Position numbers and translations under genes: made by a program. Below, piece by piece: positions 15,935-21,739 of a stretch of 33,504 nt of DNA. How positions within the stretch are numbered: position 1 is the stretch's first letter; each line of letters opens with the position of its first letter. The notes beneath the pieces were generated by a model, which saw only the letters and a program-made list of their open reading frames with translations, was not told the origin of the DNA and did not search any database. The DNA lies in assembly GCA_904395865.1 (NCBI GenBank), contig CAJFNY010000047.1, positions 1 to 33,504 of the forward strand. The letters run 5' to 3'. This DNA is from an uncultured Oscillospiraceae bacterium (lineage in GTDB: Bacteria > Bacillota > Clostridia > Oscillospirales > Oscillospiraceae).

Positions 15935-16984
15935 TCATATCTTATCTGCGATGGTCTGCCCGCCGGTGGTCCACACGTGCCGCTCTCCGGCGGCCGCCGG
16001 CGTGTTCTGGGCCATGACGCCCACCAGGGCGTGGGGGACGTACGGCTCCTCCAGCCAGGCGCACTCCTCCGCCGTCAGCGCCAGCTCCACGGCCCGGGCA
16101 GCCCCCTCCACGTGGTGCAGCTTCGTGGCGCCCACCACCGGCGCCGTCACCTTCGTCAGCAGCCAGGCCAGGGAGATCTCCGTCATGGAGACGCCCCGCC
16201 GGTCCGCCAGCTGCGCCACCCGACTGATGATCTCCGCGTCCTGGGCGGCAGTGGCATCGTACTTGAGGCGGGCGTAGCTGTCCTCCTCCAGCCGCCTGGA
16301 GGTCTCACCGGGGTGCTTCGACAGGCGGCCGCCGGCCAGCGAGCTGTACGGGGTCATGGCGATGTTGTCCTCTGCGCAGAGCTTCGCCATCTCCCGCTCC
16401 TCCTCCCGGAAGATCAGGTTGTAGTGGCCCTGCACGGAGACGAACTTCGGGAAGCCCTCCCGCTCCGGCAGGGCGTTTGCCTTGGCCAGCTGGTAGGCGA
16501 AGCAGTTGGAGATGCCGACGTACCGGACCTTTCCCGCCTGCACCACGCGGCTGAGCCCCTCCAGAATGTCATGGAGCGGGGTCGCATAGTCCCACATGTG
16601 GTAGATATACAGATCGATGTAGTCCGTCCCCAGGTTCCGCAGGCTGGTGTTCACCAGATTCTCAACGTGCTGCCGGCCGGAGACGCCGGCGGCGATCTCC
16701 TCCGGCGTGCGGGGCAGGAACTTGGTGGCCACCACCACGTCCTCCCGCCGGGCGAAGTCCCGGAGGGCCCGGCCCAGGTACTGCTCGCTGGTGCCGCTCT
16801 GGTAGGCGATGGCCGTGTCGAAGAAGTTGATGCCCAGCTCCAGCCCCCGCCGGATGATCTCCCGGGAGTGCGCCTCGTCCAGCGTCCAGCTGTGCTGGCC
16901 GTTCCTGGCGTCGCCGAAGCCCATGCAGCCCATGCAGATGCGGGAAACCCGCAGGTCGGAGCTGCCCAGTTGCGTGTACTGCAT
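15935..16984 (-). CDS. Aldo/keto reductase
   Basis: A 349-residue TIM-barrel NADPH-dependent oxidoreductase. The catalytic tetrad is visible as D56 and Y61 in FFDTAIAYQSG, K88 in VVATKFLP and H129 in YIYHMWD. The YVGISNCFAYQL and TAPVVGATK segments are the conserved cofactor-side motifs of the group. It reduces aldehydes or ketones; the substrate is not known. The start follows AAAAGGAGGT. The lipoprotein gene lies 162 bp upstream on the same strand. Aldo/keto reductases and cyclophilin-like secreted proteins are often neighbours in Clostridia, which supports a shared unit, but the gap allows a separate promoter. Confidence 0.93.
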   Translation of the reverse strand: MQYTQLGSSDLRVSRICMGCMGFGDARNGQHSWTLDEAHSREIIRRGLELGINFFDTAIAYQSGTSEQYLGRALRDFARREDVVVATKFLPRTPEEIAAGVSGRQHVENLVNTSLRNLGTDYIDLYIYHMWDYATPLHDILEGLSRVVQAGKVRYVGISNCFAYQLAKANALPEREGFPKFVSVQGHYNLIFREEEREMAKLCAEDNIAMTPYSSLAGGRLSKHPGETSRRLEEDSYARLKYDATAAQDAEIISRVAQLADRRGVSMTEISLAWLLTKVTAPVVGATKLHHVEGAARAVELALTAEECAWLEEPYVPHALVGVMAQNTPAAAGERHVWTTGGQTIADKI

Positions 16985-17146
16985 AAGAGTACCTCCTTTT
17001 CCGTCCTGTCCGTCCGGCTGCTGCCGGCGGTCCCGTTCGTATGCCTGTCCGGCGCATGGCCGGCGCGCCGTCCCGTCTCCGTCAGATCCAGAGGGCAGGC
17101 CGGCGGCGCCGTGTCGGCCGGGAGGTGTCCCCCGGAGCTCCCGTTT

Positions 17147-17713
17147 TCACGCGTCCGCTTCTCCCGACTCCAGAAGCGAAACGGTGATGGTGCCGGAGAG
17201 GCTGCCGATCTGCTCCCCGCCGGACACCACCTGGCCCAGCGCGTACAGGGAATCGTTGGCGGCAAAGTCGCCGTAGAACATCACCACGTCTCCCCACGGG
17301 GCGTAGTACGCCAGGACGCCGGCCCCGCCCTCCGCCACCGGGGTGCCGGAGGTCTCCAGCGCCTGCGGCGGATAGAAGATCTTCTCATTGGTGCTGTAAT
17401 CCTCCACCGTAAGGGTGAGCGGCAGCTGCCGGCAGAGGGCGTCTGCCGCGGCGCTGTCGTTCAGAGCGTAGACCACCGTCGCGGTTCCGCACTGTACCTG
17501 AAGCTGCCGGGCCGCCGCCGCCGCTTCCCCGACCTCGTCCTCCCCGGCGGGCGCCTCCGGCGGAAGCACCGTCTCCGGAGCCGGCGGCTCCGTCTCTCCG
17601 CCGCCGGCCGGCTGGCCGGCATTCTGCTCCGGCACCTCCGCCGAGGCGCCCGGCACTCCGCAGGCCGCCAGGAAAACCGTCATCGCCAGCAGCCAGACAC
17701 ACCACGTTCTCAT
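17147..17713 (-). CDS. Lipoprotein with cyclophilin-like domain
   Basis: A 188-residue secreted lipoprotein. The signal peptide ends in the lipobox LAAC with Cys18. A Pro/Glu/Gly-rich linker follows (about residues 25-65). The rest matches the cyclophilin-like fold, as in CGTATVVYALNDSAAADALCRQLPLTL, then 'NEKIFYPPQAL', 'GVLAYYAPWGDVVMFYGDF' and 'YALGQVVSGGE'. The family is thought to bind small ligands rather than to isomerise proline. The start is ATG 17713, because it gives a proper signal peptide and has GGGGGAT upstream. It is separated from the nitroreductase gene upstream by a strong hairpin, so it is probably expressed from its own promoter, with the aldo/keto reductase gene downstream. 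Confidence 0.85.
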   Translation of the reverse strand: MRTWCVWLLAMTVFLAACGVPGASAEVPEQNAGQPAGGGETEPPAPETVLPPEAPAGEDEVGEAAAAARQLQVQCGTATVVYALNDSAAADALCRQLPLTLTVEDYSTNEKIFYPPQALETSGTPVAEGGAGVLAYYAPWGDVVMFYGDFAANDSLYALGQVVSGGEQIGSLSGTITVSLLESGEADA

Positions 17714-17791
17714 TGCCGCATCCCCCCGTCCGTTTCTGCCATTATGATACCAGACCGGCCCGAAAAATGCGAATACCCATCGCTTATGCCC

Positions 17792-17814
17792 AGCCATACG
17801 CGCCGCGTATGGCT
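17792..17814. promoter_or_regulatory. Palindrome upstream of the lipoprotein gene
   Basis: A perfect 11-1-11 palindrome (AGCCATACGCG, C, CGCGTATGGCT) about 80 bp upstream of the lipoprotein start. It could be an operator or part of the transcript end of the gene upstream. Confidence 0.5.
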
Positions 17815-17834
17815 CCGGGCGGCCCGTTCACCGG

Positions 17835-17872
17835 CAGAGGGGCCCCGGTCCTGCCGGACCGGGGCCCCTCTG
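17835..17872 (-). terminator. 17-bp perfect stem-loop after the peptide-operon nitroreductase
   Basis: Arms 17835-17851 and 17856-17872 pair perfectly with a TGCC loop. It lies 67 bp beyond the nitroreductase stop. No T run follows on the minus strand, so it may act as a transcript-end stabiliser rather than a classic terminator. Confidence 0.6.
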
Positions 17873-17939
17873 CGGCCATTTCCGCGCCGTCACGCCTCCC
17901 GGACGGGGATCGCGGCAGCACGCCGCCCCGCCGGCGTGC

Positions 17940-18527
17940 TCAGAAGCGCAGAATACGCCCCTCCCGCCGGGGCTTCGCCGCCGGGTGCGGGTCGCCCGCC
18001 CTGGGATAGCCCAGGAGCACCTGCAGCACGGCGTAGTAGTCGTGCCGGACGCCCCACCGGCGCAGGACCTCCTGCCCGTAGGGGTCGGCAAAGGCCGTCC
18101 AGCCCTGGCCGACGTAGCAGGCGCCCACGCCCAGGGCGTCCGCCGCCAGCATCATGTTCTCCGCGGCCACGGCGCAGTCCTCGGCCGCAAACAGGAAGTC
18201 CCGCGGGGCGAACAGGGTGACGACCGTCGGCGCGCCGTAAAAGGCGTCGGTAAGCTTCGGGTCGTCGGCGATGCTGGGCTGCTCCCGGGAGACGCAGCTG
18301 GTGGCCGTCGCCATGCGCGGGCGGGAATTGGCCCGCTTGATCCGGCCCAGCCGCTCGTTGACGGCCCGGTCCTGGCTCACCACCAGGAGGACGCCCTGCC
18401 GCCCGCCGGCGCTGGGCGCGTACAGCCCGGCCTGCAGGATCTGCTGCAGCGCCGCCTCGTCCACCTGCTCCGGCCCGAACCGCCGGATGGACCGCCGGTG
18501 CAGGATCGTCTCCATGACGTCCTTCAT
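17940..18527 (-). CDS. Nitroreductase of the radical SAM peptide operon
   Basis: A 195-residue FMN oxidoreductase. It opens with METILHRRSIRRFGPEQVD (flavin phosphate site), continues with GLYAPSAGGRQ, the central AAENMMLAADALGVGACYVG core, and ends in GYP plus a basic KPRREGRILRF tail. Its ATG overlaps the stop of the radical SAM gene (ATGA), and AGGAGG lies inside that gene, so the two are translationally coupled. Nitroreductase-fold enzymes act as azoline dehydrogenases in some peptide-modification pathways. Here it may oxidise the modified peptide or supply redox chemistry; this is inference from position. It closely resembles the nitroreductase at 7810 in its tail motif, but is longer. 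Confidence 0.88.
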   Translation of the reverse strand: MKDVMETILHRRSIRRFGPEQVDEAALQQILQAGLYAPSAGGRQGVLLVVSQDRAVNERLGRIKRANSRPRMATATSCVSREQPSIADDPKLTDAFYGAPTVVTLFAPRDFLFAAEDCAVAAENMMLAADALGVGACYVGQGWTAFADPYGQEVLRRWGVRHDYYAVLQVLLGYPRAGDPHPAAKPRREGRILRF

Positions 18528-19561
18528 TTCCCAACGACCTCCTTCCAGCACTGGGGGTCGGCGGCGTAGAAGTCGCCGTCCCGCCCGCTGGCCACCGCCG
18601 GGCACCCCCGGCACCACGCCAGCAGCTCGCACCCGGCACACGTTTCAAATCCGGCATACTCCCGGTACCGCTCCATCTGGCACACCCACACGTCTGCCAG
18701 CCGGTCGGCGAACACGTTCCCTACCCTGCTGTTCTGCACTCGGCGGCAGGCGTAGACGTCTCCGGTGGGCAGGATCGTCAGGTGGCAGTTGCCGCAGTTG
18801 CAGCCGCCGTAGATCATGCCCTCCTGCGCGTCCTCCGGAATGCGGAATGCGCCGGTTTCGTACTCATACAGCGTCCACAGGTGGTCCTTCCTGTTGAAGT
18901 ACGTCTCACAGCCGGCGGCCTCGTACGCCTTGAATTTCTCGTCGCAGTCGGCCAGCAGCTGCCGGTACCGCAGCGGCGCGATGCCCACGTCCTTCTCCCC
19001 GCTGGTTGGACAGTAGCGGGCGAAGGCGAACACGTCCGCCCTGTGGGCCACCACCGTGTCGATGAGCGCCGGGATCTCGTCGATGTTGGCGCCGGAGACC
19101 GTCGTCATGATGACCGCCCGGATGCCCGCCCGCCTGATGCAGGCGATCTTCTCCAGGGTGCAGTCGAAGCTGCCGGGCTTGCGGAGCGCGTCGTGGGTCT
19201 CCCGCAGGCCGTCCAGGGACAGCTGGTACTTCTCGCAGCCGCATTCCTGCAGCCGCCTGCACACCGCGTCGTCCAGGTGGAAGGGGTTGCCCAGGATGGT
19301 GAAGGGGATGCGGTGCTCCTGCAGCAGCTCCAGCAGCTTCCAGAAGTCCGGGTGCAGGATGGGGTCGCCGCCGGTGATGTAGAAGTACGGCCGGCGTCGG
19401 TAGACCGCACAGAAGTCCAGGCAGTTATAGAAGGTGTCCTGCATCTGGGGCCACGTCATGGCGTCCGGCTTCTTGCAGGCGTCCTCGGCGAAGACGTAGC
19501 AGTGCCTGCACCGCTGGTCGCACGCGTCGGTGATGTGCCACTGAAACGCGAAGGATTCCAT
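18524..19561 (-). CDS. Radical SAM/SPASM peptide-modifying enzyme (ACGX-system type)
   Basis: A 345-residue radical SAM enzyme. The AdoMet [4Fe-4S] motif CxxxCxxC is at C14, C18 and C21 (ACDQRCRHCYVF), with GGDP at 64-67 binding AdoMet. The C-terminal SPASM region has the Cys residues for two auxiliary clusters: C254, C256, C259, C272, then C308, C311, C317, C320 and C338, with the typical GDVYACRR. Such enzymes install thioether, C-C or related links in ribosomal peptides. It follows a 25-residue peptide gene containing ACGA, which fits the radical SAM family annotated (from memory) as the ACGX system. The start at 19561 follows GGAGG. The 4-bp overlap with the nitroreductase gene shows one operon. 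The exact bond made is unknown. Confidence 0.92.
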   Translation of the reverse strand: MESFAFQWHITDACDQRCRHCYVFAEDACKKPDAMTWPQMQDTFYNCLDFCAVYRRRPYFYITGGDPILHPDFWKLLELLQEHRIPFTILGNPFHLDDAVCRRLQECGCEKYQLSLDGLRETHDALRKPGSFDCTLEKIACIRRAGIRAVIMTTVSGANIDEIPALIDTVVAHRADVFAFARYCPTSGEKDVGIAPLRYRQLLADCDEKFKAYEAAGCETYFNRKDHLWTLYEYETGAFRIPEDAQEGMIYGGCNCGNCHLTILPTGDVYACRRVQNSRVGNVFADRLADVWVCQMERYREYAGFETCAGCELLAWCRGCPAVASGRDGDFYAADPQCWKEVVGK

Positions 19562-19598
19562 CTCAAATTACCTCCTGATCGTTCACTCTTTGAGAAGG

Positions 19599-19654
19599 GG
19601 GGGCGCATTTCCCAAAGCGCGGAACGGGCTCCGTCCCTTGGGAAGCGCGCCCCC
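19599..19654 (-). promoter_or_regulatory. Large stem-loop between precursor peptide and radical SAM gene
   Basis: The 121-bp gap between the peptide stop and the radical SAM start holds a long hairpin. Arms are 8 bp (19599-19606/19647-19654), a 2x2 internal loop, then 7 bp TTCCCAA/TTGGGAA (19609-19615/19638-19644). An overlapping alternative stem CGGAACGG/CCGTTCCG pairs 19620-19627 with 19660-19667. It probably lowers enzyme expression relative to peptide, as is usual in such operons. Confidence 0.65.
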
Positions 19655-19682
19655 GCAGGCCGTTCCGAGGGGGCGCGGGCGC

Positions 19683-19760
19683 TCACTGCTTGTCGCCGGC
19701 GCCGCAGGCGGAAGCGGCCTCGGTCCTGTGGCTCCAGCCAAACAGATGCTTCAGTGCCAT
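19683..19760 (-). CDS. 25-residue precursor peptide with one ACGA motif
   Basis: A very short gene with an ideal ribosome site (AAAGGAGG at 19769-19776, 8 bp before the ATG) and its own promoter. The peptide has a leader-like N-terminus (MALKHLFGW), a middle with His, Arg and Glu, and ends SACGAGDKQ. The single Cys19 lies in an Ala-Cys-Gly-Ala unit, the signature of peptides paired with ACGX-type radical SAM/SPASM enzymes, where the unit is usually repeated. Having only one unit makes this a minimal substrate. The gene is first in the operon, ahead of the radical SAM and nitroreductase genes. That it is the substrate is inferred from position and motif; its mature activity is unknown. Confidence 0.8.
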   Translation of the reverse strand: MALKHLFGWSHRTEAASACGAGDKQ

Positions 19761-19820
19761 AACGAATTCCTCCTTTGATTTTTTCTTCGGAAATCCGGCG
19801 CCTTCCGGATCCTTGCCCTC

Positions 19821-19849
19821 AGTATAACGGGCGCGATGTTCCCCCACAA
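19821..19849 (-). promoter_or_regulatory. Promoter of the peptide operon
   Basis: On the minus strand TTGTGG (19844-19849), a 17-bp spacer, and TATACT (19821-19826). Start of the peptide gene is about 60 bp downstream. Confidence 0.75.
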
Positions 19850-19854
19850 GTACG

Positions 19855-19888
19855 CACCTTTTTATGACCAGGTCACCTTTTTGTGACC
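19855..19888. promoter_or_regulatory. Candidate HxlR operator: phased direct and inverted repeats
   Basis: Two 15-bp direct repeats, 14 of 15 bases alike (CACCTTTTTATGACC at 19855-19869 and CACCTTTTTGTGACC at 19874-19888), have a 19-bp period, near two helical turns. Within them are a perfect GGTCAC-N6-GTGACC (19871-19888) and TGACC-A-GGTCA (19865-19875). The block lies between the divergent -35 elements. Confidence 0.75.
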
Positions 19889-19890
19889 TC

Positions 19891-19920
19891 TTGACCGGTC
19901 CGGAACCGCGCCGATATAAT
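19891..19920 (+). promoter_or_regulatory. Promoter of the first hxlR-type gene
   Basis: TTGACC (19891-19896), an 18-bp spacer, and TATAAT (19915-19920). It directly abuts the candidate operator. Confidence 0.8.
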
Positions 19921-19952
19921 GGATGTATCACACGCAGGGAGGGAAACGCCCC

Positions 19953-20288
19953 ATGCTGGCGAAAGACGAGCTCCCGGCCTGCCCCGTCGCCACCACCGTG
20001 CAGCTGATCGGGAGCAAGTGGAATCTGCTGATCCTGCGGAATCTGCTGGCCCGCCCCTGGCGGTTCAACGAGCTCAAGCGCGACCTGGAGGGGATCAGCC
20101 AGAAGGTCCTGACCGACAGTCTGCGCTCCCTGGAGGAGGACGGCATCATCACGCGCACGGTCTATCCCGAGGTCCCGCCGCGGGTGGAATACGCGCTGAG
20201 TGCGCTGGGCGGCTCCATGCAGCCCATCATCCGCGCCATGGAGCAGTGGGGGCTGTGGTACCAGGAGCAGGTGCGGCGGCAGGGATGA
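19953..20288 (+). CDS. HxlR-family regulator divergent from the peptide operon
   Basis: A 111-residue winged-helix regulator. The HxlR signature is plain: ACPVATTVQLIGSKWNLLILRNLL with its N-terminal Cys, then RFNELKRDLEGISQKVLTDSLRSLEEDG and the wing RTVYPEVPPRVEYALS. The ATG at 19953 follows GGGAGGG; an upstream in-frame ATG at 19923 begins only 3 bp after the -10 and cannot be used. HxlR proteins often sense electrophiles through the conserved Cys and control a divergent neighbour. Here the neighbour is the ACGX peptide operon, and repeats lie between them. A paralogue lies 0.9 kb away at 21176. Confidence 0.92.
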   Translation: MLAKDELPACPVATTVQLIGSKWNLLILRNLLARPWRFNELKRDLEGISQKVLTDSLRSLEEDGIITRTVYPEVPPRVEYALSALGGSMQPIIRAMEQWGLWYQEQVRRQG

Positions 20289-20292
20289 CAAA

Positions 20293-20323
20293 GCGCCTGC
20301 CGCTTTTGCGGCAGGCGCCTTTT
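20293..20323. terminator. Bidirectional terminator
   Basis: A perfect 11-bp stem GCGCCTGCCGC/GCGGCAGGCGC with loop TTTT, then TTTT on the plus side and a shorter T run on the minus side. It lies between convergent genes. Confidence 0.85.
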
Positions 20324-20340
20324 GATGAGATAGCGGGCCG

Positions 20341-20970
20341 TTACCGGCGGACGACGGAAATCCGCTGCTGCACGTGGCTGCCGCTGACGGCCTCGTCCAC
20401 CATGGCGATGGCGTAGTCAGCGTAGCTGATGATGCTCTCGCCCTTTTCGTTGAGGGTCAGCTCCTCGCCGCCCAGAATGTACCGGCCGGTGCGCTCACCG
20501 TCGGCCTGGAAGTCGCCGGCGGGGCTGAGGAACGTCCACTTCACATCGCTGCGCTGCCGCAGCTCCTCCAGTGCCTTGCCCTGGGCCATGGCCAGCGGCT
20601 TGAACACGTCCGGGAAATCCGGGCCATCCATCACCTGGACCGTGTGCTCCGGGTTGACGTACAGGCTTCCGGCGCCGCCCACCACCAGCAGGCGGGTCTC
20701 CGTGCCGCTGAGGATGTCGCACAGGTGCTTCAGCGAGGTGCTGTGCTGCGGGAGCGTGTCCTCCGTCCAGGCGCCGAAGGCGTCGACGACCACGTCAAAG
20801 CCCCGGAGATCCGCGGCGGTCAGGTCGAACAGGTCCTTCCGGAGCACCTGCTTCGCCTCGGTCCGGTTCTCCCCGCGGACCACGGCCGTCACGTCCAGCC
20901 CCCTGCTCAGGGCCTCCTTGACGATCCGCTTACCGGCCTTGCCATTGGCGCATACGACTGCGAGTTTCAT
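20341..20970 (-). CDS. NAD(P)-binding Rossmann-fold protein
   Basis: A 209-residue atypical SDR/NmrA-like protein. The nucleotide loop reads VVCANGKAGKRIV, a variant of the usual GATGxxG. The later motifs VVVDAFGAW, LLVVGGAGSLYVNP and TFLSPAGDF match the NAD(P)H-binding family (YwnB type), as does the C-terminal ISYADYAIAMVDEA. Such proteins act as NADPH-dependent reductases or redox sensors. The start follows AGGAGGT. It is divergent from the second HxlR regulator, with palindromes in the shared region, a standard HxlR-target arrangement. The probable signal is oxidative or electrophile stress; this is inferred from family. Confidence 0.88.
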   Translation of the reverse strand: MKLAVVCANGKAGKRIVKEALSRGLDVTAVVRGENRTEAKQVLRKDLFDLTAADLRGFDVVVDAFGAWTEDTLPQHSTSLKHLCDILSGTETRLLVVGGAGSLYVNPEHTVQVMDGPDFPDVFKPLAMAQGKALEELRQRSDVKWTFLSPAGDFQADGERTGRYILGGEELTLNEKGESIISYADYAIAMVDEAVSGSHVQQRISVVRR

Positions 20971-21013
20971 TGTGATTACCTCCTGTTTGGTTTCGTTTTT
21001 TCCTTACAACCGC

Positions 21014-21042
21014 ATTATATCAGCGCCTTTTTCATTTGAAAA
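21014..21042 (-). promoter_or_regulatory. Promoter of the NAD(P)-binding protein gene
   Basis: On the minus strand TTTTCA (21037-21042), a 17-bp spacer, and TATAAT (21014-21019) with an extended TGA. Confidence 0.75.
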
Positions 21043-21047
21043 GTACG

Positions 21048-21080
21048 CACAATATTGTGGTATCGTTACGCGGAAGTAAC
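21048..21080. promoter_or_regulatory. Candidate operator of the second HxlR regulator
   Basis: A perfect 12-bp palindrome CACAATATTGTG (21048-21059) and, 5 bp on, GTTAC-N6-GTAAC (21065-21080). Both lie between the divergent promoters. Confidence 0.65.
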
Positions 21081-21094
21081 CGTGCCGCCGGCAC

Positions 21095-21124
21095 TTGACA
21101 GCCGCATTGGGAGTACCGTAAAAT
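21095..21124 (+). promoter_or_regulatory. Promoter of the second hxlR-type gene
   Basis: TTGACA (21095-21100), an 18-bp spacer, and TAAAAT (21119-21124). Confidence 0.75.
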
Positions 21125-21175
21125 AAGAGTGTACAATCATTTTGGAAGCCATGCAATCCGGAGGAGGAATGCGCG

Positions 21176-21508
21176 ATGGCGGATGCGGCAAAGGTGCTCC
21201 CGGCCTGCCCCGTGGAGACGACGCTGACCCTGATCAGCGACAAGTGGAAGGTACTGATTCTCCGGGACCTGATGCCGGGCACGAAGCGCTTCGGCCAGCT
21301 GAAAAAATCCGTCGGGAACGTCAGCCAGAAGGTGCTGACGGCGCAGCTCCGGGAGATGGAGCAGAGCGGCCTGCTGACGCGCACGGTCTACCCCGAGGTC
21401 CCGCCGCGGGTGGAGTACACGCTGACGGAGCTGGGCCGCAGCCTGAAGCCGGTGCTCGACGCCATGTGGAACTGGGGCGAAGCGTACCAGGCCCAGAGCC
21501 GGGAGTAG
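21176..21508 (+). CDS. HxlR-family regulator (second copy)
   Basis: A 110-residue winged-helix regulator with the same layout as the one at 19953: LPACPVETTLTLISDKWKVLILRDL, SQKVLTAQLREMEQSGLL and the wing RTVYPEVPPRVEYTLTELG. The start follows GGAGGAGG. A 49-base block over the wing (21377-21425) is identical at 46 positions to 20151-20199 in the first copy, although the rest is much less alike. It probably controls the divergent NAD(P)-binding protein gene through the palindromes between them. Confidence 0.92.
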   Translation: MADAAKVLPACPVETTLTLISDKWKVLILRDLMPGTKRFGQLKKSVGNVSQKVLTAQLREMEQSGLLTRTVYPEVPPRVEYTLTELGRSLKPVLDAMWNWGEAYQAQSRE

Positions 21509-21526
21509 CCCGCCGGGAGGCAGAAA

Positions 21527-21558
21527 GCCCCCGCCCAATCGGGCGGGGGCGTCGTTTT
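21527..21558. terminator. Bidirectional terminator between hxlR copy and methyltransferase operon
   Basis: A perfect 10-bp stem GCCCCCGCCC/GGGCGGGGGC with loop AATC. TTTT follows on the plus side after four bases, and CTTTCT follows on the minus side, where it ends the 21562-25967 operon. Confidence 0.85.
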
Positions 21559-21561
21559 GCC

Positions 21562-21711
21562 TCAGATTCTGGTCACAAAGAGGTAAATGAGCTTTTTCAT
21601 GCTCTTTTCCACGGTTTCCAGGTCCAGGCCTTTTTCCTCGGCAATCTGCTTGGCAGCGATCTCGAACGCTTCCAACGTATCGCCGTCGAGATTGGTTGCA
21701 TATTCAGCCAT
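21562..21711 (-). CDS. 49-residue protein at the end of the methyltransferase operon
   Basis: A short acidic-then-basic helical protein with a good AAGGAAGG site. It begins MAEYATNLDGDTLEAFEIAAKQ and ends SMKKLIYLFVTRI. The start at 21711 is preferred; an upstream extension overlaps the previous gene without a ribosome site. It lies 28 bp after the URO-D methyltransferase gene and just before the operon terminator, so it is co-transcribed. I recognise no family. Its position suggests an accessory or regulatory subunit of the methyltransferase, but this is only context. Confidence 0.75.
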   Translation of the reverse strand: MAEYATNLDGDTLEAFEIAAKQIAEEKGLDLETVEKSMKKLIYLFVTRI

Positions 21712-21739
21712 GCGAATCCTTCCTTTCGAGAGAGTCCAA

